A DNA stretch of 64,000 nt, taken from contig RSEF01000004.1 of the NCBI GenBank assembly GCA_003993805.1, positions 75,567,752 to 75,631,751 on the forward strand, in the 5' to 3' direction. The translations under genes and the position numbers were made by a program. Each line of letters starts with the position of its first letter. The first letter of the stretch is position 1. The notes below the pieces were generated by a model. It saw only the letters and a program-made list of their open reading frames with translations. It ran no database searches and was not told where the DNA came from. This DNA comes from Himantopus leucocephalus. Taxonomy: Eukaryota > Chordata > Aves > Charadriiformes > Recurvirostridae. Positions 35,012-46,900 of the stretch are shown piece after piece.

Positions 35012-35849
35012 AGAGATCAGCAAGGGGCCAAGCTCTTTGAAAACATGCCTCAGTTATGATGGAGGAGGTAATGGTGATGGCAGTACCGTGTGGGGTTTTT
35101 TGGAGTTAATGGAGCGGTGGTTAGGGTGCCTGCCCAGGGAAACCTCAACTAGGTCTTCCTCAGCCTGGGGAAGGTCGAGTGTACGTTTCCCAAGAGAGCA
35201 GCCTAATAAGCAGGCCAGCTGTGGGAGGGGAAGAAACTCAGAGCTTGTTGTTGAAGCTGGGTCTTGGCGGAATAAATTATGCATGACTCAAAGGGCCAGG
35301 ATGGGAGCAACCAGGGGCAGCGTGGCTGCAGCCCGGTGGCCACAGCAGACCTGGGAAGGGAATAAAGCTTGGCACACCCCTGGATCCACGGCTGTTTCTC
35401 CATCTGAGCCCATACAAAAGACAGTCTAGCATCAGATGTGAAGATTACCTTTCTTAGAAGAAGGCATTAACCTTTCACCACAGGGTCTGGCTCCTTCACG
35501 TCCCTCAGCCTTTCTTCAGAATCCTTATTTCTTGGTGGCTACAATATACATGTTTGAACCCATTCAGGTTATGGATGGCACTAATAATAACAACTATTTC
35601 TTGAGCAAGTGCTTTTGCCAGCAGGTTATCATATAGGACTTGGGTAGTGGCATCACCACTGCCCTGAGTTTTAAATAAACTGCAATCCTTGTTTTTTCCT
35701 TTTTGAGGAAATGGTTACAGGACTTTTCTTCAGGAGAGACTTGTTGGAGATGAATTCCAAATAAATTAATATTCCTAACTCCATTTATCCATGAGCATCC
35801 CAGACTTTGGAGAGGGGTTCACAGAAACAGGGGATAATGTAGGTCAGAA
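35012..35849. other. Unique non-coding sequence
   Basis: No gene or repeat recognised. The right end of the 248-codon frame lies here, with Ser/Arg/Gly/Trp-rich composition and no motif, most likely an accidental reading of GC-richer DNA. Confidence 0.5.
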
Positions 35850-36113
35850 GATAATTCCGAATGTCATCCAATACAACCTCTTACTCAAAGTATGGTCAAC
35901 TACAGCAGGTTGCTCAGGGTCATGTCAAGCTGAGGTTTGAATACCTACAAGAACTGAGACTCCACAACCTTTCTGGGAAACCTCTTCCAGGGTTTGATTA
36001 GCCTCACTGTGAACATTTTTGTCCTTGTATCTAGTCAGAATGTCCTTTGCTGCAACTTGTGATAATTGCCGTTGTCCTTTAATGTGCACCTCTGAGGAAA
36101 GCCTGGCACCACC
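35850..36113 (-). mobile_element. CR1 3'-region fragment
   Basis: The given strand shows the complement of CR1 3' sequence in the usual order. The blocks are TCATCCAATACAACCTC (about 35863), AGGTTGCTCAGGGTCATG (about 35908), GAGACTCCACAACCTTTCTG (about 35957), CCTCTTCCAGGGTTTGA (about 35981), AACATTTTTGTCCTTGTATC (about 36013) and GAGGAAAGCCTGGCACC (about 36094). The element therefore lies on the minus strand. It is 5'-truncated and the terminal ATTCTATG-type tail is missing or unrecognisable. No coding capacity remains. Confidence 0.88.
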
Positions 36114-36666
36114 CTACCTTAGGTAGCTGGTGGCAGGTATTAGGTGCCCTGTTGCCAGGGTTTTGCACAGGCGCTGCTCCCTGCTCAGCACTGCCATTTG
36201 GGGGTGCCTATCCCTCCCTGCACATTGCGCTTCAGCAGCTGGCACAGCATCCTGCTGTTGGGCTGGGGGGAAAACTCTGTATGTCTGTGTTGGATTTGGA
36301 GCTGTGTCCCCCACCGTGGTGGGCTAATTATATTATATCCCACTGCATTTTCATCTATGGTCTGTCTTCCCATGCAGTTTTCCCAATTCCTGTTTAAATC
36401 TGCAACATTGCTTGAGTAAAGAATCACATGAAGAGCAGCCAGCTACTATTTTTTATTGAAAGAAGCAGATGTTTTAAAGCAGGTAGTGTTGAACAATTAC
36501 AAATCATCCCCAACACCATCAGTGTTTCAAAATATAAGCAGATACTCAGGAATGAATGTACAGGAAAAGAGAATCTGTTTATTATGTAGTCAGTTTATAC
36601 AGTTAAACTATTTATTGCTTTTGTTTGCACTAAGATATGGGCCCTTTGTCGGTAGCATCTGTACAC
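36114..36666. other. Unique non-coding sequence
   Basis: Nothing recognisable as a gene, repeat family or RNA; frames are at most about 98 codons. Confidence 0.5.
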
Positions 36667-36719
36667 CAGCTGTGTGTGTAGTTCCCTCTATAAAGGTTAT
36701 AGAGGGAACACATGGGCTG
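36667..36719. repeat. Perfect 13-bp stem-loop
   Basis: GTTCCCTCTATAA (36681-36693) is followed by AGG and then its exact complement TTATAGAGGGAAC (36697-36709). CAGC (36667-36670) and GCTG (36716-36719) can extend the pairing outside an internal loop that includes TGT/ACA. The 3-nt loop and short stem do not fit an ordinary microRNA precursor. A transposon relic, a local inverted duplication or a structured RNA are possibilities. Confidence 0.8.
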
Positions 36720-39700
36720 CAATGTGGAAAAGGAATTTCTCCTACTGAGTAAAGATGCAAGATATTTGGTGGACATCATCCCTCTATGATCCACGCAGAA
36801 ATTCCTCATCAAATGTGGTGTAAATGGGACCGGTCAGCTCCATTGCCTCTGGATGGGTTGCCTGTTTATTTGGTAAATGGTTTCAGGAGTGCCTGAGCTG
36901 GCTGCGTGTAGGGCTGGAGCAGGTCCAGAAAGGTCTTGACTGAGCCTGATCTAATGAGCCCCAATAAACTCATGTTTGCTCTTTGTGGACACAGAAGTGG
37001 TGCTATGCAGGGGCAGCTTTGGTCCGTCATGGACCAGCCGTGTTAAGGTGCCTCAGCCTCGTGCTCCTGGGCTGGGGAGACCTGCAGCACTTTGGCTGCT
37101 ACAGAACCTGCCAACTCAGGCGTTTACACTCTGCTATGTTTGAGTTAAAATCCCTTTCCATTAAACTAATGTAGTCCTTCTCCATTAAACCTCCCATTTA
37201 AAGTAATTCATGATTATCCATCCCGTGACCAGCATAGTAGAAAGCTGACTGCATGGGCTTTTCCTTATTGTCTCCTAACCTGTATCCATTAAAAGAAGCT
37301 GGAAGCCAAAAGAAAAACTCAGGGAATATGCTCTGTTAAATGAGGGGCTGAGGCTTGCTGAAAGTAGCAGCAAATCTTTCACTTAAAGTTAGTAGGGCTG
37401 CTCATGAGAGGAAGAATTTGAGAGTGGGAGCCTAACAAGAGAGAAGAATTCATCACTCCTACCAAACACACACCACGGAGCCCTGAACAGAAGCTGGTGT
37501 ATCTCACATCTCTGTGACTGTGGAGTTTTCCAGCTGTCCCACGTCTCAGCAGCGCTTCACCTACTGCAGAGTGCTCAACCAGATCCTCTCCTCCCCTTCA
37601 CCACAAGGTTAAAAGCCAGTTTCTCTGCCAGGCGAGTCTGCCAATGCTCACTCCCAAATGATTTTTATCGCCAGTTTCTGATACTTTGAAGAACAAGATG
37701 TATTTGGTATGATATCAAAAACAAAGTGAAAATCACAAAGGACCAGAGATTACCTGGAATGTAAAAATTCCCGGGCCAAAACCCCCTGTATACGCATGGC
37801 TGAGAGGTACAAACTGGTGGTGACAGCAAGACAATACAGCCTTTGTGACAGCAAATCCGTCAATAACACAAAGTGCTTCTGCCTGTTTGTTTCTTCCTCC
37901 TCTTACATGGGTTAACTTACTAATGTTTGCTTTAATAGTTTTCTGCAGGATTTATCAACAGTAGATTAAAGACAAGATTATAGGGCATGCAGCATTGGCT
38001 TGCTTCTTGTGGTATCCTCTGGCTGCTCTACACTTAAGGCGTTTGCAAGACCAGGTCTAACTAACAATATATACAAGTGCTTGACAGCAATCTTTTCTTC
38101 AGACTCTCTGTCTGAGATGATTCAGCACTGAAAGATGCAGTCTCTAATACCACATTTTTCTTCCTGAGCCAGAACTTTATAATTCCTCAAAGAAACCCAA
38201 CCCCATATTAATATAACACAAAATTACAAATGCGCTTACCTGACGTACCGTGCTGAATGCATTCGTAATATTAAAGTAGCCTTTGTGGTGTTTTGTGCTG
38301 TTGCTTAGAGCTGTGTGTCTCCCTAGAGACATCAGCCTTGCTGTTAGAGATGGCGATGCCCCGGTACAAGATCTGACAACAGAACCTACTATCATCTTTT
38401 ACTGTCATTCTGCCTCTTCCTGACTACTTAAACTCATGCTGATGAAGCAGAAGCCTGTTGCCAAACATTCGTAGGAGCCCCTCAAGATTGGCTAAGCACA
38501 CTCACCTGCTGACCTGGAGAACCTCCTAGGAAAACTATATCAGGAAAATGAGAATAAAATATAGGATAGGCAGATGCCTTTTTGGCAGTAAGAGGAAAGC
38601 TATGCCTGCTTTGTTTCAGAGAATCAATTTTTAATGTGGTATTTGCACGGGTTTTTCTGCTATTCTTTTCTGAATTAAGCTGTCACCTGCGCAGCTTCCT
38701 GTACCAACACACAGTTGTTTTCTCAGGAAATATGTCGGGTGCTGAATACAATTCAAATATCAGTTTGAGAAAACAAAGACTCTTAAAAAAGGAACTGGAT
38801 GTACAAAGATACATGTTGTAAGGCCACATTCTTTCTAAGGGTAGCATCTAGGCTGCTGATGACACATTGGGTTAGAAAAATAATCAGCCACATCTCCAAA
38901 GAATGTTCCCTTCTTCTGCATCAGTTTAATTCTTTCGGGCCTACATGTAAATACAGGACTGAATTCTTTAAATCTAGAAGACCAACTGAGCAATCTTATT
39001 TCTTTCGCTTCATTTTTTAAGTCACAAAGCCAGGGGACCATGGCTTTGTTTTATACTTTGCTACAGGACAAGGAGAACTTTTGTGGGCATGAGCTTTGAG
39101 AGGAGCAATTTCAAGTCATTTGTGTTGAAAGTTGTGGTGAAACAACCCCAAATGCTTTCTCTGGGTACTGACCCCTGCCATTTCAATAATGGTACACCTT
39201 GAGCCAAAGGGCTGGGGTACCTGATAAAGCAGTAATATGTGCTCTTTCACCAGGACTTTATTAAAAATAGTGGCAAATTCTGAATATATTGCCAAGGATT
39301 AATTTTGTATCTCCCTGGGGCCTCCTCCGAAGCTTTTTTTTCCGGATCTGAATGATGATCTGACTACTCTTAATAGCTCTGTAGCATCTTCTCCTCCCCC
39401 TCACCCTTCCACCCCTCAAAATATTTAGGTTGCTGCCAAGCTCTATTTTGTTTTTACTGAGTGCATTACTCCTCAAATTTCCTTAATGTGACACATGGCA
39501 TGTGCTAATGTACCCAGCCTGTGCCCTTTATTTCAGCCAAGAAACCTGCCCTGCTCTCATCTCAGAGGCTCTTGTCTCCACTGCAGAGGTGCTGTGGCTG
39601 CTCAGGAGCAGTTGCTGAGCTGCCATAAATTAGAGGCAGGTGTATTAAGGGAAATTGAAATGGATCCTGGTTTCCTCTAAATTTGAGTGGTGAAGGAGCT

Positions 39701-40832
39701 TCATGTGCTGCTGAGCTACCCCTAGAGCAAGAGGAAGAACTGCCAAGAGAAAGCCAGGACAGAAAGCTAGGAGTGGAAACCACCAACCTTGTCCCAAGCT
39801 AAGCCATCATCACTAATGAGTCACATGTGTTTAATGATGCTCATATGGGGAAAAAAAAAAAAAGCAGCTGGGTGTTCAGAGGCAATAAGAATGAAAAAAA
39901 TTTAGAAAGCATGCAGAAGTTCAGGGAAGAGTTATATTACTGCTTGTGTGGAAGCTGGAACCACATCTCCAACTAGACATGGATCAAAGGTGTTTTTTTA
40001 ATTGTTTTGTAAGACTGAAAAAGGAACAATTTGGGGTATTTAGCTTCCTTTTCAACTTGTGAAAAATTTTGCAAACTCAAAATATTAGTTTAAAACATTC
40101 TTCTTTTGATTTCTTCTTTTTACAGTAAGTACAAGAAGGTAATTGCAGGCAGGTTAAGCTTTTTCTTCCCTTTTGCAACAAGCAAATACATGTTTTTCTT
40201 TCATTCTTCTGTAAATTTTTACAAACTTGAGAAAGTTTAGAAAAGTTAAGTGGCAGAAAGGAAAATGAAATTAAGAGATGTTACTCTGTCATTACTCAAA
40301 ACCCCTCCTGTTCCCACAGTAATGCTTCCAAATATGTGGAAGCTTTGAAAGGCTGTGGAATAACAAAGCAGGGTGAGAAGAAGAAGAAAGAAAAGTAAAA
40401 AATAATAATAATTAAAAAAAAAACAAAGAAAAAGCTTATTTTAACACTAATTTGACTAGTTTGACTTCTGTCGTAGTCTAATGGATGCTGAGGAAAGACT
40501 GGCCTCATAGCATTTTGCAAATCTGCAACAGAAATTGTCTCATCTGATTAATAATTGTTTTTATGAAACTATGGGTTTTTAAAGGGCACTTTTATTAAAA
40601 TTTCTATGAGCCCAACTAACAACTTATGGTCCTAATAATAAACATGGATCAGCGTCATTCTTCTGCTCATACCTATCCAAGTGTTTTAGAGTCTGTTAGA
40701 AATCTATATAATCGTGCTAGAAGACACAGGTATATCTCTAAGATATTTTATGGGTGCCATTGACAATGATGGGTAGTGCACTGGGCCCCAAAAGTACTGT
40801 TTATATTTAATTTGATTCCAACTGTTATGTAC
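36720..40832. other. Unique AT-leaning non-coding sequence
   Basis: No gene or mobile element recognised. A14-type and purine-rich low-complexity runs lie at about 39849-39864 and 40378-40436 (AAG, AAT and A-rich). Frames are under 80 codons, fitting AT-rich non-coding DNA. Confidence 0.55.
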
Positions 40833-40910
40833 TGACATATATATACACATATACATATCTACAGACATATATTTGTATATTTATACATATGTTTGTGTAT
40901 GCATGTGAAT
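40833..40910. repeat. TA/CA-rich imperfect microsatellite
   Basis: Alternating purine-pyrimidine sequence (ACATATATATACACATATAC and similar) for about 78 bases, with interruptions. It is a degenerate TA/CA microsatellite. Confidence 0.85.
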
Positions 40911-43900
40911 AAAAGAATTATGAAGTCCTCTCTAAATTCGAAATTAATGTCAGAAAGTGCTACCTGTTTCAGGCAGGTGAAGGGAAATATAGCTTCAATC
41001 TCCTTCTATGTTCTTTTTCAGCACTTTCAGCTTCTTGCTTTGTGGTCCTAGGATGCAAAACTGGGAGAAGTCCAGAACTTCAGAGATTTGAGAAGGTGAG
41101 GGTTTGTTTTTATGTTTTGCTTTGGTTTGTCTGTTTTTTTTTTATTTCCCAGAATTTTGAAACATAGTTCTGTGTGTACTTATTGAGATTTTTAGGGGTA
41201 AACTGTGAACTCTAAACAACATCTGAGATGCCCTTATGCTGCAATAACAAGGTATAGTGTAAGGTAACTGAAATACATGAAGTTGTATTTGGAACATCTC
41301 ATGCACCTACATTCCAAAAAGGTCATATTAACCCATGGCTTAACCCAGTGCATATTTGCAATTTGTGTAATTCCTTCCCATTGCCTTCAGAAAGCTTTGG
41401 ATAGCTTAAAATATTCACTTTACTATGTAATTTGCATGCAAATGAAAGCAAGGGAGAGAGGGGAAAACCCCCCAAAACTACAATGTGTGGAGAAAAAACA
41501 GAAGCGAATCCCAGTTGCAATCAAATGCCTGTTTTCCTCCTCACCTTTACTCTTTGTTGTCACCTCAGCTGGCATAGAAAGAGCCTTGGCAGTGATGCAA
41601 AGTTTTGTTTCTGACTTTTGAAGCCAGTCTAATGTCCTCAGTCTTACAAGATAACACCCTCAGTCTCTTACTATCTGTACTTCCTGAGAAGTATGTGAAT
41701 TTGAATATGAGGGAGTCAAGAGCCTGAGAACGCATGGGATGTTATCGAGTCAGGAGCCTCTTTCACAATATTTCCAGTCTAACCTGAAATGGATGGTACC
41801 AGAAATTGCGGAGAAAAACCTACTCCTAAGGAATTTCTAGGGAGAATTTGCAAATGGTGGAGTTTAATTCATAGAAGACTGGAAAAGACACTTTTTTTGT
41901 GCATGCTCTACGCTGGAACCCATTTAGATATCTTAGTTATCATTTCAAGACACGATGCTGCTCTTCCTTTTGACATCCTTGTATCTCTGCAGTTCAAAGC
42001 AATCATGTACTCCTTGTAGTTGGTATTAGATATTTTCCGTACTGTTCTTGTTCTTCTTGTCCCTTCTGGCAGCGAGCAGAGCTTTGCACTGGCCTGAGAA
42101 GGAGGTGTGACTGCTCCTGACCGAGCAGCCCTGGCCTCAGACGACCTGGAATGCCACGGGTCTTTGGCAGGATTAGTACCAACACTCCCGCAACTGATTT
42201 AATATCAGCTGAGCAGGTTTTTCTTAAACAGTCCCGGTATTTCGGAAATCTTCACACTCGGTCTTTATCTCACAAAAAATTGCCAAACAAAGAGTGGCCT
42301 CTGTACTGCCTGAAGTCAAGCCTGAAGGAATTTAGTACCTGCACATCTGAGAGTCGCTTCTGACCTTCTTGTGGTGGGATAATGTTGATATCTGGTACCA
42401 TTTTTTCACCCCTCTTGTGAAGTTGCGTTTTATAAATATCTGGACTAATTCCCACCTGTCTATTGGTATGAGCTTCTGTGAGAAGAAAGAAAAATAGTTA
42501 GAAAAAATAAGAATGAATTGCAATTATTTAAGGAAAGAGAGCTCACATTTGGTCCTGCACATAGTAAGATATATACCTGTTTCTCAAGCACTGATGAACA
42601 ATGTCTCTAGAGATGAGCACCGGCCTCAGAAAAACTCCATTTTCCTTTGTCTTACAAACACCTTTGACTATAACATTGTACCTGAGGTGAAGCTTTTAAG
42701 GAAGGCACCAAAATAGTTAAAATAGCCCACTGTAAGCCTGGGGATGATGACTGTCAATTCGATGGGGAGTCTGCATAAGAAACAACATCGACATTCTTGT
42801 CAACCCGTATTTATCAACGGCTGGGCTGCTGTATTGCATCAGCTGGGATTTCTTCACTGTATCAGGTGCAATATGCTGGGAATCATGACAGGACTGGATG
42901 CTATGGTTAAGTCTGGGTGGGTTTTTTTAACTCGCTAATGGAAAAGGCATATTTTCTTGTGGGTGTTCAAATTCCCAGCAGCAAAGGGAATCTGAGAAGA
43001 TGTGTGCTGTTTTGATGCCTCAGCGGCTGTAGTGCTATGAAAAGTTCCCTCTTTGTCAAAGACAGGGAGTCGCAGTGCTTCTGTGATGACTTATCTAACA
43101 GTGAAAGGGTTGAGAATATGTAAGGAATGGGTTGAGAGAGGAAAAGCAAGATTGCCCCACTAAAATACTGTCCTCAATAAAGACATCCTTGTGGCTCTAC
43201 GTAGTCAGGTTTCTACATGCATTAGATTTGAATCTTTTCTATTGAAATGTGTCAAACGCAAAATTATTTTAATGGGAGAAAAAAATGTATCCTATTCTAT
43301 GGATGTTTATTGGTCTGCATAAAGAAAAACCAGAGGGCAGAGTTGATATAAAATGGTGAAAGTCAGTGATGACGAATCTATTTTCCTGTTCAGTGTTTTT
43401 AAGAAGTATTTATAAGAACAGATGGTGGGCAGCAGCAGAACATGTTCAGTTTTATCAAGACATTTGGCTAACAAGCACAGACTGAAATGCATTTCTTTCC
43501 TTCTTGACTTAATAATTTTAATTAGAGGCAAAAGGTGTGGTAGTCTCATTGTCTGGAGGCGTATGTGCAATATTGTCTCGGTTGGGCAGGACTAGGTGGG
43601 AGAGAATATCGCTGCCTCTAATGAAGGGTGGTGCATATCTGTGCAATCTCTATTTTTTTTTTATTGTCTGGTAATCTAAAAAATGCAAATTCCAAATCTG
43701 CAATTGCACAACATACATAGAGATACACTGAGGCTATGCTTTCAGTTAGTCAGAGAACAAAAACATGACTCCAAAATAGTACAAGTAATACTACGCCACT
43801 GGAGAAGAAAGGCTTTTAAACAAATAGTGGGACATACATTTATTATCTTGAGGGGGAATTTTCAAAGCTACCTATGTAACTTAGCGGTCTCTGGAACTCC

Positions 43901-46900
43901 TTCGCTATTTAAATGCTTTTGAAAATCTCACTTATTAACTAGTCATTTTGAACTTCATATACTCTCTCCCTAAGGACATCAGGGTGTTCTGGAAATAGTA
44001 ATTAAGGATCATATGCTCTAACCAGGTCTAATGGTATTTTCTTCGTTTAGCCTACTTATCTCTGGTCACATTCTAGCTTTTTCGCAGAGCTGCTTGTGCA
44101 GGTGACGTGCCTTTTGCCCTTTACCAGCTCACTGAGCCTCAACCCAGAGCTGTTTCTCCTGCTCTTGCAAGCCACAGTGGGAGGTGGGGAGTGTACCAGT
44201 ATTGGGCTGGTCCCAAAAGGAAGCGTTGAAATGAGATTCGTACCCTGAGCAGCTCTGGCATGACGTTCTTACCCTGTGTTCCCTCTCTCATGTACGGGTT
44301 ATGAAAATATTCAAAATGCCTTAGTCTCACAAACATGCATTTGTTAATAGTTGAGTGCTTCTAAGATTTTCTGCGAGAAGCTAAGCTGTCTCATGCTTTG
44401 TCATCACCGCCCTCGCGAAGGTGGCTGTCTGATACACCCACCACAAAGAAAGGTCATAGTATTTATGTACAGTACTTTCTAACTATAGATCTGCCACTGA
44501 CTACAGGTTTTTGTTTCACGTGACTGTAGAACTTTAAACCAATAAAAGAATTGAATGTTTTCCCTTACTAACTGAAGTTCACTTCTCGAGAACTGTTTTA
44601 AGGACTGTTATCAGCCTCCTGACTGTAAAAAGGCAACAAATCTCTATCAGTCATTACTTTACAGCCTTTTAGTCACTACTGTTTTGAAGAAAGTTCGATT
44701 AACTCACCATGTAAACCTACTGGTATTACGTCTCTTTATGACTAGAAACTTGCTTTTGCATCCCTTGTGCATATAAATGGCTGAGATTTACAAGAAGTGG
44801 CAGGCTGCACTGCACTGCTTTTTGCCACTGCCTGCCAGGGGCAGATGCTTGCTGGGGAGGCGCAGGCAGGAAGGTCCATGCTGCCCTGACCCGGCATCTC
44901 AGGGCAGGAGCTTGCTTCCCGCGCACTGTTTGAGTGGGAGGACTGAAGTTTTGTGCCCTCGCGCAGCCACCAACCTCACAAAAGTAGCGTCAACCGCTGA
45001 GCAGGATTAATGTACTAGTCCTTATGGTCTGCCAGGTAAATCGTATATGGCCTGTGCGGTGTATCGCAATACATATGTGCCCAATAAACCATGGTGGTTT
45101 GTTACATAATACATAGTTTCAAACTTTAAGTGCATAGTTAAGTGTTGGCAAGGGGGACTGTTAAAAAGCCCGCTTACCATATATGTCAGAGCAGTTAAAA
45201 CAAAATAATCCAATTTCCATCACTTTCCCCTTCCACTGCAGTCCCTTCGAAATATCAGATACATGACTGAACCTTGGAAATGCTGGAGGACGAGGCAGCC
45301 ACGTTTTCTTGTGATGACAGCGTTTTGGGAAGTGCCAGTCTTTGATGGCCTGCAGTAAACCAGGGGCAGCAAAGAAATCAAGTCCAGCCTCCGAAAAAGA
45401 TATGTGCACCATATTCCAAATATCAAGCTGTCTGCATTTACCAAACCATCACAGTACTGTGTTGTTTACCTGCGCTGGTTACCTGAGTTGTTAGAAGACC
45501 AATGATAACAGAAAACAAGCTAGAGACTGTTCTGCGAACCCCCTAATTATTAACAAATAAGAAGGACAGCTCTTTTGAATTATGTGTCTATTGGTTTTAT
45601 ATGATTGGAAGGACAAGTCAATGTGCTAAAACAATTTTTATTTCAATAAAATAATATTATTTCATGTTTTAAAAAGTTTAGAGTGCCTACAAGGCAATTT
45701 TTTTGGATGAGATGCTGTTTTACAGACAGCATAGTCTATGTTTCATGGTTCTTCTATTTGTACCTGCTTGTAAGACACTGTAATACATAAAATAGTAATT
45801 GTAGATATTAATATAGATATCTGAAATCTAGATAAGCAAACACAGGTTCAAGTACAATGCATTGCATTTGACTGAGGAAGTGCTGGTGACGTTTTCTGGC
45901 CTGTGTTAAGCAAGAGAGCTGAGTAAAAGTTGCTCTTGATGTAAAGACCCCTGGATTCATGAGTCCTGACAAGGGCAATTTTTGTTTTTGCACAATATGT
46001 TTTAGACACATGTTTTGAAGGCCTACTTCTGTAAGCAGATAACTTCAGATTGCTCCTATATGCAGACTGACACATGTATGGAGGTTTGTAGATCTGATCT
46101 GAAACAGCACAGCTGGCGCTACTCCACTGCCTTGAGAAGAGCTGCTTTGGTTTACATGTGGTGAGATGCTGGCTCTGAGCATCCAGCGTGCTTCACGCTA
46201 TTGGTCTGAGATGAAAATGTAGATTTTGCTGGCTTACAAAGGTAGGAAGGGTGTATCTCCTATAGGGTGTGTCTGATCAGTTATGTTTCATAGATGTTGT
46301 GTACTGTTTTTGAAAAGAGAGATAAATGGTTTACCAGTAACAAACCTGTCTCACCCCATCTAATCACCTGGAGTAAAAGCTGTTGAAAACAAATTTGCTC
46401 GTTCCTGTGTGGCCAAGTATCAACATCAAACCTTAACCTTTCCTGAGACTATAGCAGTCTTGTAATCACTTGTTCTTGTTGCTTCTCTTACTGATTGTGG
46501 CCAAATATCAGTAAATAAATATCTCCCCACCCATAAGCTGATTTATAGGTAAATGCGTCAGATTTTGCATGGCCTTCTTCCCTGCCCTTCTGCCCTTAAA
46601 TTGAGTAATATGCCACTGTGCAAATAGATACACTGACTTCATACCACCGTTACGGATGTGTCAGGTCAGCACTGGATGCCTAGCTAGTTCACATGCTGCT
46701 ATACAAAAGGCAGGGCATTACCTGTAAGTTTATTTTATCTAAGCTGGAATTAACACAAATCAGCTGACTTTGCTTTAGGCGATACAAAAATAATGCAAGA
46801 ATGCGAATAAAAAAGCAAAGCACCAAGTTTTTCCCATTTGTTTACACAGATGTAGGGATGACCTAGAATGTTTAGTACAATGGATATTCACACTTTGGGG

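Noticed and set aside
34683..35429. 248-codon plus-strand open frame, the longest in the window
   Set aside because: It runs through GC-rich sequence where stops are rare, overlaps other long frames on both strands, has Ser/Arg/Pro/Gly-rich composition and no recognisable domain. Conservation data would be needed.
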